Assembly: GCA_008501735.1 (NCBI GenBank)
Contig: QQUF01000022.1
Span: 1-64,000, forward strand
Length of the DNA stretch: 64,000 bases
Reading direction: 5' to 3'
Source of the DNA: Calditrichota bacterium
GTDB lineage: Bacteria > CLD3
In this document: positions 1-9,018 of the stretch, piece by piece
Layout of the letters: each line of letters opens with the position of its first letter
Position numbering within the stretch: the stretch's first letter is position 1
Program-made: the position numbers and the translations under genes
Notes under the pieces: generated by a model
Databases searched by the model: none
What the model saw: the letters and a program-made list of their open reading frames with translations, nothing else
Told to the model about the DNA's origin: nothing

Positions 1-1
1 G

Positions 2-925
2 TCTCCAATTAGCGTAAATGGAAAAGAATTTCACGGAAAAATTGCCCTTCGAACTTCCAACGGAAAAATGAATGTCGTCAACCGAGTCGAAATTCAAGAT
101 TACCTAAAAGGAGTCGTTCCTTCCGAAATGCCTGCAGGCAATCCGAATGATTTTGAAGCACTCAAAGCACAAGCAATCACTGCAAGAACTTACGTTCTCA
201 AAAATCTTGGAAAATACAAAGACTTGGGAATTGACGTTTGGGCAACTGTTCAAGACCAAGTTTACAAAGGAATCTCAGGTGAAGCAAAACTCTCGAACAA
301 AGCCGTTGAAGAAACTGCAACACTTGTTTTGACAAGCAGTAGCAAAATTGCAATCACTTATTTTTCTTCAACTTGTGGCGGTAAAACAGAAGACAACTCA
401 GAGGTTTGGTCAGGAGTTCAAGAGCCTTACTTAAATGGAATTACTGATTCTTTTGGCGGGGATTTTTTCTGTAAAGAATCACCTCACTACCGTTGGACAG
501 AAGAATTTTCTCGTGAAGAATTAGAACAAATGTTTACTCAGAATCTTGGCAAAAACTACGGTCAACTTTACAACATCAAAATTTTAAAAAGAACAAACTC
601 AGGCAGAATTTCACATTTACAATTAATTTTCAAAGATGGAATTGCTGACATCAAAAATCCGAATAAAATCCGTAATGCCCTGAAACGAAACGGCAAGATT
701 TTACGAAGTGCATTCTTCAAAGCAGACCTTGAACTTGATTCAAAAAATTGGATTCAAAAAGTAACTTTAACAGGAGCAGGAAATGGTCACGGAGTTGGAA
801 TGTGTCAATGGGGAGCAATGGGAATGTCTCGAAAAGGTTACACTTACGACAAAATTTTAACCCACTACTATAAAGGAACAGAAATCATTCCTTTCACGAA
901 AGCCAACTTAGTTTCGATGCGATAA
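2..925 (+). CDS. SpoIID/LytB domain protein (5' end outside the window)
   Basis: The frame is open from the first bases of the window, so the N-terminus is missing; the ATG at 68 is internal because the preceding 22 codons already read as SpoIID-like sequence. Landmarks are VPSEMP (its Glu matches the catalytic residue of SpoIID), KAQAITART, a CGG motif and the C-terminal GHGVGMCQWGA. In the family these proteins are lytic transglycosylases acting on peptide-stripped glycan strands, or enhancers of amidases, outside the cytoplasmic membrane. Nothing else here suggests sporulation, so a role in cell-wall turnover is more likely. A methyltransferase gene follows 5 bases later. The family call is secure; the exact activity is inferred. 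Confidence 0.88.
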   Translation, partial: SPISVNGKEFHGKIALRTSNGKMNVVNRVEIQDYLKGVVPSEMPAGNPNDFEALKAQAITARTYVLKNLGKYKDLGIDVWATVQDQVYKGISGEAKLSNKAVEETATLVLTSSSKIAITYFSSTCGGKTEDNSEVWSGVQEPYLNGITDSFGGDFFCKESPHYRWTEEFSREELEQMFTQNLGKNYGQLYNIKILKRTNSGRISHLQLIFKDGIADIKNPNKIRNALKRNGKILRSAFFKADLELDSKNWIQKVTLTGAGNGHGVGMCQWGAMGMSRKGYTYDKILTHYYKGTEIIPFTKANLVSMR

Positions 926-930
926 AAAAA

Positions 931-1674
931 ATGCTTTCCAAAAAACAACAAAAATCAATCCGACAACTTCACTCCAAAAAGTTCCGCAGACTTGAAAACA
1001 GATTTCTTGTTGAAGGTTTCAAATGTTGCACAGAGCTTTTGAGGTCAGATTTTGAAATTGAACTTTTAATCAAGGTAGAAAACAAAGGTTTTGATTTTTT
1101 TTCAAGAGTCCAAATCGAAGAAATTTCAGAAAAGGAATTCCGAACTCTCTCAACTCACGAAAACCCGGAAGGGATTTTGGCAGTTGCAAAAATCCCTGAC
1201 ACAAAGCAATTCAAAGTTTCTCAAAATGAAAATTTAGTTCTTTTACTTGATGGAATTTCTGACCCGGGAAATCTCGGGACGATTTTTAGAACGGCAAGTT
1301 GGTTCGGAGTAACAACAATTTTGCTTTCTGAAAATTGTGTTGAGCCTTTTAATCCAAAAGTTGTTCGAGCAACAATGGGAGCAATTTTTCATTTGAATTT
1401 TTTGCAAACAAATTTGGAAAATGAAATTCCAAAATTAAAAGAGAATGATTTTAGAATTGTCGGAACTTCTTTGAATGAGAAATCAGTGAGTTTGCAGAAG
1501 TTAAATTCTGCAAACAAAAATGCAATTTTGATTGGTAGCGAATCACACGGAATTTCGAAAAACCTTGAAAACCTAAGCGATTCTTTAGTAAAAATTAACT
1601 CTGTCGGTGAAACTTCCGAATCCCTAAATGTCGGAGTTGCAACGGGAATTATTTTGCACTGGTTTAGCAAATAA
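931..1674 (+). CDS. TrmH/SpoU-family RNA 2'-O-methyltransferase
   Basis: The 247-residue protein has the N-terminal substrate-binding region of SpoU methylases (residues about 1-90, starting with a basic LHSKKFR segment) and a C-terminal knotted SPOUT domain. Motif 1 is DGISDPGNLGTIFRTA, motif 2 is LIGSESHGIS, and motif 3 is the SLNVGVATGI stretch near the end. The family transfers a methyl group from S-adenosylmethionine to a ribose 2'-OH in rRNA or tRNA. The exact target base cannot be told from sequence. The ATG follows the SpoIID stop after an A-run, so the two genes are probably co-transcribed. It ends tail to tail with the next gene, 9 bases away. Confidence 0.92.
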   Translation: MLSKKQQKSIRQLHSKKFRRLENRFLVEGFKCCTELLRSDFEIELLIKVENKGFDFFSRVQIEEISEKEFRTLSTHENPEGILAVAKIPDTKQFKVSQNENLVLLLDGISDPGNLGTIFRTASWFGVTTILLSENCVEPFNPKVVRATMGAIFHLNFLQTNLENEIPKLKENDFRIVGTSLNEKSVSLQKLNSANKNAILIGSESHGISKNLENLSDSLVKINSVGETSESLNVGVATGIILHWFSK

Positions 1675-1683
1675 AATTAATTT

Positions 1684-3360
1684 TCACTTTCCATAAATAA
1701 TTTCACCTTGCAAGTAAGTTTTTAAAACTTTCGTTTGGCTAATCTGAGTGGCTGAGATTTCAAATAAATTTTGGCTCAAAATTATAAAATCCGCTTCTTT
1801 GCCGACTTCTAAAGTTCCGACTTTATCTTCTTGTCGCATTACGTAAGCGGCATTTTTTGTGTAGGCTTTTATTGTTTCGGAAAGGCTCAATTCTTGAGGT
1901 GTTCTCATAACAGCATTTTGCATTCCAATAAAAGGATTTACAGCACTCACGTCCCAATCACTACTTAAAGTGATTCTCGCACTTGCTTGGTTTAGACTTT
2001 TGAGAGGAATAATATTTTCATTCAAAGAAGGATTTACAAGTTCGTCGTTTTCGTGCCAGTGTTCAGGTTTCGTAAAATCCCCTGCGACTTGTGCGTCAGC
2101 CGTAACATTCAGTTCCGCAAAACGACTGTAATCCGACGGATTCACGTATTCAATGTGCGTTAATCTGTGCCTTCCTTTTGCAGTTCCACTTTGCCCAATT
2201 GCGTTCAAAGACTCGTTTACACCTTTATTGCCGATTGTGTGAATGTGAAAGTCAAAACCGGTTGGCTCTAATTCAGAAATGTAGTGTGAAATTCTGCTTT
2301 CAGTAATGTAATTTATTCCGTTGTTCGTTGATAAATTGAAAAGGTCAATCAAAAAATCTTCCTCCATAACAGATGTTGTGTTGATGACAATTCCGTCAGA
2401 GTAAAGTTTGATTTGATTTATTTTTAAGAAGCTGTTTGGGTCGTTTGAATACAAAGATTTTATTGTACTAATTTGTGTTCCGTCGTCTTCTGTTGGGTAA
2501 ATCCAAAGTCCGAGATTGGCACGAACCGTCAACTTCCCTTCATTTTCAGCTTTTTGCCAAGTCAGATGGTGGTTTCGTTTCCAGTAAGTTCGGGCATCGC
2601 AAATTGAAGTAATTCCATTTTTCGCTAATTCAGGTAATGCAAAATTCACAAGTCCGTCGTAGTCATTTTCCTCGTTGTTTGGAATCGAAGCAATTGCCAA
2701 GTCAACAATCAAATTCCCAGCGTTGTCAATTAAAATTCCATTCGGATTCCCATCTTCATCTTTCATAATTACACCACCTGTTGGATTTGGAGAATTTGCG
2801 TCAAATCCTACCAATTCCAAAGCCTTTGAATTTACCCAAATCGAATGCGAAGTCTTTTCCATAACAGCAATTGGTTTTGTCGTAGAAATTTCATCTAAAA
2901 TTTCAATTGGCTCTCTCGTTGCCTCTAAAATTACGTAAATGTCAAATCCCCAACCGAGAACCCATTCCAAATTCGGATTTTCTTGGACAGCTTTTTCAAT
3001 TTCAAAAGAATAGTTTTCAGGGTCAGTTTCATCTCCGTCAAGAATGAATTTGAAGTTATTCGAAGCAGCTTCCAAAGGATGTAAATGAACGTCGTGAATT
3101 CCGGGCATTACCATTTTGTTTTCCAAATCAATCACTTTAGCATTTTCAGAAGCAACATTTTCGACTTCTTGCTTAGCTCCAATTGCTTTAATTACACCGT
3201 TTTCAATCAACATTGCTTCTGCCCAAAGTTGATTTTCATTCACAGTGTAAATTTGCCCGTTAATGAAAAGTTGTTCGTTTGTTGGAATTGATGAATCATT
3301 GTTTTCATCTGCTTTGCAAGAGGCTAGAATTGTTAAGAGTAGAATTAAAATAATTTTCAT
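1684..3360 (-). CDS. Exported amidohydrolase 3 family (YtcJ-like) lipoprotein
   Basis: The 558-residue protein opens with a lipoprotein signal peptide whose lipobox is LASC, with Cys15 as the lipidation site. A metal-dependent hydrolase fold follows, with the first metal motif HLH at residues 92-94, an HIHTIGN segment in the middle of the barrel, and a C-terminal GKEADFIILSQN stretch typical of amidohydrolase 3 enzymes. Relatives hydrolyse N-acyl or N-formyl bonds, but substrates are mostly unknown. The lipid anchor places it in the envelope. It starts 12 bases after the thioesterase gene and is likely the last gene of that operon. Confidence 0.88.
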   Translation of the reverse strand: MKIILILLLTILASCKADENNDSSIPTNEQLFINGQIYTVNENQLWAEAMLIENGVIKAIGAKQEVENVASENAKVIDLENKMVMPGIHDVHLHPLEAASNNFKFILDGDETDPENYSFEIEKAVQENPNLEWVLGWGFDIYVILEATREPIEILDEISTTKPIAVMEKTSHSIWVNSKALELVGFDANSPNPTGGVIMKDEDGNPNGILIDNAGNLIVDLAIASIPNNEENDYDGLVNFALPELAKNGITSICDARTYWKRNHHLTWQKAENEGKLTVRANLGLWIYPTEDDGTQISTIKSLYSNDPNSFLKINQIKLYSDGIVINTTSVMEEDFLIDLFNLSTNNGINYITESRISHYISELEPTGFDFHIHTIGNKGVNESLNAIGQSGTAKGRHRLTHIEYVNPSDYSRFAELNVTADAQVAGDFTKPEHWHENDELVNPSLNENIIPLKSLNQASARITLSSDWDVSAVNPFIGMQNAVMRTPQELSLSETIKAYTKNAAYVMRQEDKVGTLEVGKEADFIILSQNLFEISATQISQTKVLKTYLQGEIIYGK

Positions 3361-3372
3361 TTCAATAGACTC

Positions 3373-3798
3373 CTATTGGTCTTCTCGATTTCTTAATTCC
3401 ATTAAAGTTACTTGAGCAACTGCACAGAGTTTTGGATTTTCTCTGTCTCCTGCAAAGACTTCCGATTGACAAATTGTTAAAGTCTTTCCTTGTTTGATGA
3501 CTTTTGCCTTCCCTATCAAAAAATCCCCTTTCGCAGGTGCAACTAGATTTATTTTAAACTCAACTGTAAGAATTGACGAAGTCGAATCCATTAGCGAGAA
3601 CGCTGAATAACCTGCGACATTGTCAGCAACTGTTGCCACAACTCCTGCGTGAAAAAATCCGTGCTGCTGTGTTAAATTTTCTGAAAAAGGAACAATAATT
3701 TCGCAATCGCCTAGTTCAATCTTTTCTAATTTAGCACCGATAAAATTCATAAAACCTTGACGATTAAAACTTTCACTTACTCTTTGTTTGTAATCCAT
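3373..3798 (-). CDS. PaaI-type hotdog-fold thioesterase
   Basis: At 141 residues this has the normal length of a single hotdog domain. The active-site region reads HGFFHAGVVATVADN, the HGGxxxxxxD-like signature of PaaI/YdiI thioesterases, and the central strand contains TVEFKINLVAPA. Such enzymes hydrolyse acyl- or aryl-CoA thioesters in the cytoplasm; the substrate is not predictable. It lies 14 bases after the PIN-domain gene and 12 bases before the amidohydrolase gene, suggesting one transcript. Confidence 0.87.
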   Translation of the reverse strand: MDYKQRVSESFNRQGFMNFIGAKLEKIELGDCEIIVPFSENLTQQHGFFHAGVVATVADNVAGYSAFSLMDSTSSILTVEFKINLVAPAKGDFLIGKAKVIKQGKTLTICQSEVFAGDRENPKLCAVAQVTLMELRNREDQ

Positions 3799-3812
3799 AA
3801 TTTTTATTTGCT

Positions 3813-4253
3813 TTAGACTTTATTTCGTATTTTTTCTATTTCTTGTGTGCTTAAAATCCAATCAATGCCTTTTTTAGAAAGCCCTTTTTCCAATTTTTTA
3901 TCACCTGTCCAAAGTTTTGAACCCAACTCCAAACTTAAAGCAATAAAAGGAGCATCAAATTCATCTACATTCTTTGCAAGCTCAATAGCTTCTTCCCAAG
4001 TTGAATTTTGAATTGACTCTAAATCGATAAATTCAATTTTCTTAAAGAGAATTCTTTTTAAGAATTGTAACTCTTCTTCTGAGTAACCTGATAATTTTAA
4101 TAATTTTTGATGATGATTTTTAAGTTCGTCTAAAATGTGAGTTGGTGAGTAAAATTCTAAAATGCCTGTTGAATTTAGAAGAATATCACTAATTGTTCCG
4201 TTCGGATTTAGAATTCCACTAAAGACAATGTTGGTGTCAACTACGACAATCAC
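3813..4253 (-). CDS. PIN-domain toxin of a type II toxin-antitoxin pair
   Basis: The 146-residue protein matches the single-domain PIN ribonuclease pattern: VVDTN with Asp6, Glu43 in LDELKNH, Asp100 in EFDAPFIAL and Asp118 in TGDKK give the usual acidic metal-binding site. These toxins are magnesium-dependent ribonucleases. Its ATG overlaps the stop of the upstream small gene by 4 bases, the usual antitoxin-then-toxin order. It is closer to the 'putative toxin-antitoxin system toxin, PIN family' group than to classical VapC. All catalytic residues are present, so it is probably active. Confidence 0.85.
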   Translation of the reverse strand: MIVVVDTNIVFSGILNPNGTISDILLNSTGILEFYSPTHILDELKNHHQKLLKLSGYSEEELQFLKRILFKKIEFIDLESIQNSTWEEAIELAKNVDEFDAPFIALSLELGSKLWTGDKKLEKGLSKKGIDWILSTQEIEKIRNKV

Positions 4254-4453
4254 TTTACAAATTGACTTTTATTTTTTTCCCACCAAGAAGATTTTGATTC
4301 GTCAGCAAGTTTATTGATTTGCTCTTCAGTTGCTTTACTTTTTGATGCTATTTCACGGAATTTCACGAAATCCAAAATTCTTTGTAAACCGACTAAGTCA
4401 GTACTTGAAGGGACTCGAATTAGAATTTCTTCTCCTGTTCTTTCAATTTGCAT
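4250..4453 (-). CDS. Probable antitoxin partner of the PIN toxin
   Basis: The 67-residue protein starts at an ATG 4 bases inside its own transcript relative to the toxin overlap and is followed directly by the toxin gene. The N-terminus is short and strand-like (EEILIRVPSSTD). The C-terminal half is charged, with a helix and a Trp-Trp pair (SKSSWWEKNK), as expected of an antitoxin tail that wraps the toxin. I do not recognise a named DNA-binding family. The assignment rests on size, order and overlap. About 70 bases separate it from the upstream YdjM-like gene, room for an autoregulated promoter. Confidence 0.7.
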   Translation of the reverse strand: MQIERTGEEILIRVPSSTDLVGLQRILDFVKFREIASKSKATEEQINKLADESKSSWWEKNKSQFVK

Positions 4454-4523
4454 AAAAAATAACCTTAATTTGAAAATTATACTTTCAAGATAGATTCAAA
4501 TAAAACACAACTCAACAAAATTT

Positions 4524-5537
4524 TTAATTCCCTTTAAGCCTTTCCCAAAATTGATTCAGTAATTTTTTTGCAGATTTTATTGGGTTTCTTTGTTGTGAAA
4601 TTTTCACTTCTTGACCTTCTTTTTCGATAAAATAAGAAAAGACAAATTTTCCTGAACCATCTTGCCAACCTTCTCTTTGCCCGAACCTCAAGTCGTTGAG
4701 CAAAATTCCATTTTCAGTCTTTTCCAAAGTGTAGTAGGCGTCTGTAATTTTTACCAAAGTTTTTACGTCTTCGTAACTCTTGAAATCCTCCAAAAGCTCG
4801 TGATTTTTTGGAATCTCGTGAAAAGACACATTTTTATTTTCATCAAAAAATGAGTAGTAGCCAAGTAAAAACGAATTTTTAGTTTCAGCGTTCACAGTCC
4901 AAAGAATATTATTCAAAGGAGTTGGTCTTGAAGAGTAACGCAAAATCGGAACTTCTTGTTTTTCCAACGAAGCCTCAAAAACTCCGTTTGCAATTTGTTT
5001 ATTCACCAAAGTCAAAAGAAGGTAGGAAGTGCTGAAAATCAGCCCGATGTAATTTAACTTTTTCCGCTTGGGAGAATCTTTTGGCAAAAACATCAGCCAA
5101 ACCACACAAATCAAAAATGGTAAAGTGTAAGTCGGGTCAATTACAAAAATGCTTTTGAAAGCAACAGGGTAATCCGAAAACGGATAAAAAAGTTTCGTTC
5201 CCCAAGTAGTGAACGAGTCCAAAAGTGAGTGTGTGAAAAATCCCCAAAAGAAAAGATTTGCCCATTCATGCCAAGTTGCTTCATCTTTTTTGTGAATTTT
5301 AGAAACTGCCCAACCGAGCAAAGGCGAAATTCCGATTGCAAAAATGATTGAGTGAGTAATTCCTCTGTGAAAATCAATTTGTGCAACGGTGTCTAAAAAG
5401 AATTTACCATAAACAAAGTCGAGGTCAGGAATTGTTCCTGCAATTGCTCCCCAAAGAATTGCTTTGTTTCCGACTTTTTTACCAAGAGTTGCTTCTCCGA
5501 CAGAAGCTCCGAGAACAATTTGTGTTAGCGAATCCAT
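4524..5537 (-). CDS. YdjM-family membrane-bound metal-dependent hydrolase
   Basis: The 337-residue protein begins MDSLTQIVLGASVGEA, the hallmark start of YdjM-type (DUF457) membrane hydrolases. Further landmarks are the PDLDF metal-site segment, DFHRGITHS and THSLLDSFTTWG, whose His and Asp residues form the predicted metal site. Several hydrophobic segments occupy residues about 55-190. The C-terminal 140 residues are soluble and less conserved. YdjM is linked to the SOS response in E. coli, but the substrate of the family is not established. It begins 6 bases after the preceding gene. Confidence 0.83.
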   Translation of the reverse strand: MDSLTQIVLGASVGEATLGKKVGNKAILWGAIAGTIPDLDFVYGKFFLDTVAQIDFHRGITHSIIFAIGISPLLGWAVSKIHKKDEATWHEWANLFFWGFFTHSLLDSFTTWGTKLFYPFSDYPVAFKSIFVIDPTYTLPFLICVVWLMFLPKDSPKRKKLNYIGLIFSTSYLLLTLVNKQIANGVFEASLEKQEVPILRYSSRPTPLNNILWTVNAETKNSFLLGYYSFFDENKNVSFHEIPKNHELLEDFKSYEDVKTLVKITDAYYTLEKTENGILLNDLRFGQREGWQDGSGKFVFSYFIEKEGQEVKISQQRNPIKSAKKLLNQFWERLKGN

Positions 5538-5543
5538 TAAGTC

Positions 5544-6299
5544 TTAATTTAAAACTTTTTTAAAGCTCTTCGGTGGTATAAAATATTCTTCTTTTAAATC
5601 AAGGAATTTAACGTTTGTGATTTTTGCTTTTCCAAGTTTTTTGGTTAAACCTTCTTCTTTTGTCCAACCCCAAAAAGTCCAACTTGTTGCAATTGGAACT
5701 CCATCAATAACTGTAAAATCTGAGTATTCGATTGCGTGAGGATCTTTTTCCGCTTCTTCTTTCGTCTTTCCTGCTGTAACAATGTAAGCTCCGATTTTTA
5801 GCAATTTGTCATCTTTATCCGAGTAAACAATGTACCAATCGTCAGGAGCGTCACCTGTTCCTGATTCGAAACTTAACTTTTTTGAGTTGTATTTTTTGCT
5901 GTCTAATTCTGTTGCCTCAAACTCACTCCACTTTGTTCCTGAGTCGCTCAACTTGTAAGGAAAAAGAAAAAAGTAAGACCAAGTGTAAGCATTGAAGCGA
6001 ACCCTTTTAGTATTTTCAATTTCAGGTGAACAATAAACTTCGTCGTTAAAGTATTGAATTTTAGTTCCGTCTTTCTGTTCAAAAATTCCTTTACCCGAAT
6101 CAGTTTTTAAAGTTACTTTGGAGTTCATTCTTTCTTTACCACCAAACTCCAAGTGAAAATCAAATTGAACAACTTTATTTGAAAGAAATTTTTCTTTTTG
6201 GTGAGCATTTTCGATTGCATTAACAAAATCATTTGCAAATAAATCGGTAATTTGAAAAGAGGTTAAAATTAGACTAACGAGAATTATGAGTTTTTTCAT
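5544..6299 (-). CDS. Secreted protein of unknown function (DUF6503-like)
   Basis: A longer reading starting at 6407 is possible, but its first 36 residues overlap the OsmC gene and lack protein character. The ATG at 6299 gives a clean signal peptide (MKKLIILVSLILTSF, predicted cut near LFAND); an ATG at 6314 is the alternative. The mature part, about 230 residues, contains QFDFHLEFGGKER, YTWSYFFLFPYKLSD and GDAPDDWYIVYSDK, and looks like a lipid-carrier-type beta fold seen in uncharacterised Bacteroidota proteins. The DUF6503 name is from memory and tentative. The function is unknown. Confidence 0.72.
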   Translation of the reverse strand: MKKLIILVSLILTSFQITDLFANDFVNAIENAHQKEKFLSNKVVQFDFHLEFGGKERMNSKVTLKTDSGKGIFEQKDGTKIQYFNDEVYCSPEIENTKRVRFNAYTWSYFFLFPYKLSDSGTKWSEFEATELDSKKYNSKKLSFESGTGDAPDDWYIVYSDKDDKLLKIGAYIVTAGKTKEEAEKDPHAIEYSDFTVIDGVPIATSWTFWGWTKEEGLTKKLGKAKITNVKFLDLKEEYFIPPKSFKKVLN

Positions 6300-6324
6300 T
6301 GTGAGAACTTTCATTTTGAGTTTT

Positions 6325-6777
6325 TTAATTTGTTTTATTTTCAGTGATTTTAGTTTCAACTTTAATAGTGTTGTGAAGTGTTTTGTGAACAGGACATTTA
6401 TTCGCAATTAAAAGTAATCGTTCTTTTTTCTCTGAATCCAAGTTACCTACGATTTCAATTGTCCGAGAGATCTTGTCAATTTTCGCTTTTGAAGACTCAC
6501 AATCTTCACAATCTTTGTCGTATTCTTTATTGTGGATTAAGTGAACTGTGATTTCATCAATTTCCCATTTCTTGCGGTCTGAGTACATTCGCAAAGTCAT
6601 TGCCGTACAAGCACCAAGAGCGGAAAGTAACAAATCGTAAGGAGAAGGTCCAAGGTCTTTTCCTCCAACACTAATTGGTTCATCAGCGTTAAAGGAATGG
6701 CTTCCTGCTGTAATTTTTGTGGTGAATCCGTCTTTCCCAATTTGGGCTAAAACTTGTGAATTGCTATTTGAAGACAT
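6325..6777 (-). CDS. OsmC family peroxide/redox protein
   Basis: The 150-residue protein has the OsmC fold landmarks GPSPYDLLLSALGACTAMTLRMYS with Cys57 and NKCPVHKTLHNTI with Cys128. These two cysteines are the catalytic pair that reduces organic hydroperoxides in OsmC/Ohr proteins. A CEDCES segment in the middle adds two further cysteines, which is not part of the core motif. It is probably a YhfA-type OsmC relative acting in the cytoplasm. It lies 25 bases upstream of the secreted-protein gene. Confidence 0.88.
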   Translation of the reverse strand: MSSNSNSQVLAQIGKDGFTTKITAGSHSFNADEPISVGGKDLGPSPYDLLLSALGACTAMTLRMYSDRKKWEIDEITVHLIHNKEYDKDCEDCESSKAKIDKISRTIEIVGNLDSEKKERLLLIANKCPVHKTLHNTIKVETKITENKTN

Positions 6778-6857
6778 ATTTTTTCTACTTTAACTTTCAG
6801 GTTGACAAATATTTCAACCTAACAAATCAAAATAAACTCTCTTTATTCCCTAAAATT

Positions 6858-7484
6858 TTACTCGTTCATTAGTGTCTGAAATTCTTCAAGATAATTTGCG
6901 ACGTGAAGTCCGTCGGCTAAAGAATGGTGAATGTCAATTGAAACAGGAATTAATTTTTTGCCATTTTGCTCAAAAAATTTTCCAAAAGTAATCTTTGGAA
7001 CACATTCGTTGTTCTCAAAATTCCTGACGTGAGTTAAACTCGAGAATTTCCTCCAAGGCAAAGTTGAGTAATGAATCACATCACTTCTTCCCGTATTTTC
7101 ATTTGCCCTCAAACCTGTTGAATTTTCAACATTTCTGATTTCTTCCAAAAGTCCTGCATTAAAAACCTCAAAATCAGTTGAAAATGGAACAAATGAAAAT
7201 CCAAATGTTCCGTCTTTTCTGCCGATTGTTGAACCTACGTGAATTGTGTCAAACATTACAACTTTGTCATCTTGAATTCTGTATTTGAACTCATTAATTT
7301 TATTAACTGCCAAAATTGACTTGTGCAAGTAGTAGGCAAAAAATGAGAAGTTATTTTTCTTTGAAATCTCGTAGGCTTTTGTGCAGTCAATCTCAGTAAC
7401 AATTCCCCAAAATGGGTTATCAAAATTAAGAAAAAATTCGTAATGTTCTTTTCTGTTCCAATTTTCAATGTCTATAAATTTCAT
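6858..7484 (-). CDS. Chloramphenicol acetyltransferase-like (CatA-type) acyltransferase
   Basis: With the ATG at 7484 the protein has 208 residues, close to the usual 210-220 of CAT trimers. An upstream in-frame start at 7517 would overlap the helicase gene and adds a charged tail not seen in the family. Landmarks are the N-terminal NRKEHYEFF, the central SFVPFSTDF segment and the active-site IHHSLADGLHV, matching the HHxxxDG motif with its catalytic first His. The family acetylates chloramphenicol, but many such chromosomal genes have no proven resistance role. It starts 1 base after the helicase stop, so translation is probably coupled. Confidence 0.85.
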   Translation of the reverse strand: MKFIDIENWNRKEHYEFFLNFDNPFWGIVTEIDCTKAYEISKKNNFSFFAYYLHKSILAVNKINEFKYRIQDDKVVMFDTIHVGSTIGRKDGTFGFSFVPFSTDFEVFNAGLLEEIRNVENSTGLRANENTGRSDVIHYSTLPWRKFSSLTHVRNFENNECVPKITFGKFFEQNGKKLIPVSIDIHHSLADGLHVANYLEEFQTLMNE

Positions 7485-7485
7485 T

Positions 7486-8724
7486 TTATCTTTGTCGTGA
7501 TTTCTTTCTGTTTGCAAAAAATTCTTGTTTTCTTAACTGCTTTTCCTTGTTGAATTCTTTTCGTTCTTGGAAAGTCATTGGTTTATCAGTTTGCGGAAAA
7601 GGGTTGTCTTTGATAACTCCCAACTTTTGCTTAGTCAGTTTTTCGATTTCTCTGACGTAAGAATTTTCTTCTGGCTCGCACATTGAAATTGCAATTCCTT
7701 CTTCACCTGCTCTTCCCGAACGTCCAATTCTGTGAACGTAAGTTTCTGCAACGTCAGGAATGTCAAAATTAATCACGTACTTAAGTTTGTCAATGTCAAT
7801 TCCTCTTGCGGCAATGTCAGTTGCAACCAAGACTTTAATTTGTCCATTTTTAAACTGGCTCAACACTTTTTGTCTGTGATTTTGGGCTTTATCTCCGTGA
7901 ATCGCTGCTGAGTTAATTTTGTGTTTTTTCAAATCACGTGCAATTCTGTCTGCACCGTGTTTTGTTCTTACAAAAAGAAGTGCGTGCTGAATATTTTTTT
8001 CAGAAAGAATGTGCCGAAGTAAATTTCTTTTTTCACTTTTGTTTGTGTAGTAAAGGTATTGCTGAATTGTTTCGGCAGTTGAGGAAGCAGGACTTACTTC
8101 GACTTTTCTTGGATTTCGCAAAATTTTTCTTGAAAGGTCAACAATTGTTCTTGGCATTGTTGCTGAAAAGAACAAAGACTGTCTCTTTTTCGGAAGTAAT
8201 TCTAACAATTTTTTAATGTCATTGATAAATCCCATATCCAACATTCTGTCTGCTTCGTCTAAGACAAAAATTTTAATTGAATCTAAATTTATGTAACCTT
8301 GTCCGATTAAATCCAACAATCTTCCCGGAGTTGCGACAAGAATGTCAACTCCCCTTTTGAGTTCTGCAACTTGTTGATGTTGCTTGACTCCTCCGAAAAT
8401 TACTGTATTTCTTACCCGAGTGTACTTTGCGTATTTCGTAATATTTTCGTCAATCTGAATCGCTAACTCTCGTGTTGGAGTTACGATTAAGGATTTAATT
8501 TTTGGTCTTCGTTCATTTTGAGAACTCATTTCTTCTATTTGCTGAATTATGGGAATTGCGAAAGCGGCTGTTTTTCCTGTGCCTGTTTGAGCAGAACCTA
8601 AAATATCATTTCTTTGAAGAATGAGCGGAATTGCTTTTTCTTGAATTGAAGTTGGCTCTGTGTAATTTTTTTCTTTAAGAGCTTTGAGAATAGGTGCAAT
8701 AATTTGCAGTTCATCGAATTGCAT
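7486..8724 (-). CDS. rhlE: DEAD-box RNA helicase, RhlE-like
   Basis: The 412-residue protein carries the full motif set: Q motif around TSIQEKAIP, Walker A AQTGTGKT at 45-52, PTRELA at 83-88, GG, TPGR at 132-135, DEAD at 156-159, SAT at 187-189 and HRIGRSGRAG near residue 335. The short basic C-terminal tail (KEKQLRKQEFFANRKKSRQR) resembles RhlE. Such helicases remodel RNA in ribosome assembly and cold adaptation. It is the first gene of its group, with a leader of nearly 300 bases upstream. Confidence 0.93.
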   Translation of the reverse strand: MQFDELQIIAPILKALKEKNYTEPTSIQEKAIPLILQRNDILGSAQTGTGKTAAFAIPIIQQIEEMSSQNERRPKIKSLIVTPTRELAIQIDENITKYAKYTRVRNTVIFGGVKQHQQVAELKRGVDILVATPGRLLDLIGQGYINLDSIKIFVLDEADRMLDMGFINDIKKLLELLPKKRQSLFFSATMPRTIVDLSRKILRNPRKVEVSPASSTAETIQQYLYYTNKSEKRNLLRHILSEKNIQHALLFVRTKHGADRIARDLKKHKINSAAIHGDKAQNHRQKVLSQFKNGQIKVLVATDIAARGIDIDKLKYVINFDIPDVAETYVHRIGRSGRAGEEGIAISMCEPEENSYVREIEKLTKQKLGVIKDNPFPQTDKPMTFQERKEFNKEKQLRKQEFFANRKKSRQR

Positions 8725-9018
8725 TGTGTTCCAATTTTTTAGTTTTAGTAATGTGTGAATTTGAGTTTTTGAAACTTAGAAAGGATATTACTGAGGATAA
8801 ATATTTTTTGATATTTGATTCCGTTCTTGCAGGAATTCTTTATGTAAGTTCAATATTCTTATTTTCATAAGTGGTGCGAATATACCTTACTTTTGTAAGA
8901 AAAACACATTTATTCTCAAAAGTGTTTTAAAACCACCTCTGAAATTCGAGGTCAACGAAATGAACTAAATGAAAAAACAAAGAATTGGATTGCCGACTTT
9001 AGTCGGTTTCTTCGATAA
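8725..9018. other. Intergenic stretch between helicase and GNAT genes
   Basis: No coding frame of note was seen. It must hold the helicase promoter (on the minus strand). Two small palindromes stand out: CTTAC/GTAAG around 8886-8900 and ACCTC/GAGGT at 8935-8952. Next to them is an AAACCACC start similar to the element at 14908. Its right end is the left arm of the palindromic element at 8987-9042. No tRNA-like fold was found. Confidence 0.5.

Noticed and set aside
2-925. Evidence of sporulation from the SpoIID-like gene
   Set aside because: SpoIID/LytB domains are common in non-sporulating bacteria, and no other sporulation gene is present.
6300-6407. Longer start for the secreted protein before OsmC
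   Set aside because: The extra residues overlap the OsmC gene, are mostly Lys and Leu, and hide a clean signal peptide that starts at 6299.
6858-7484. Acquired antibiotic resistance gene
   Set aside because: The CAT-like gene is chromosomal in style, shares base composition with its neighbours and has no mobile element next to it; its substrate is unknown.
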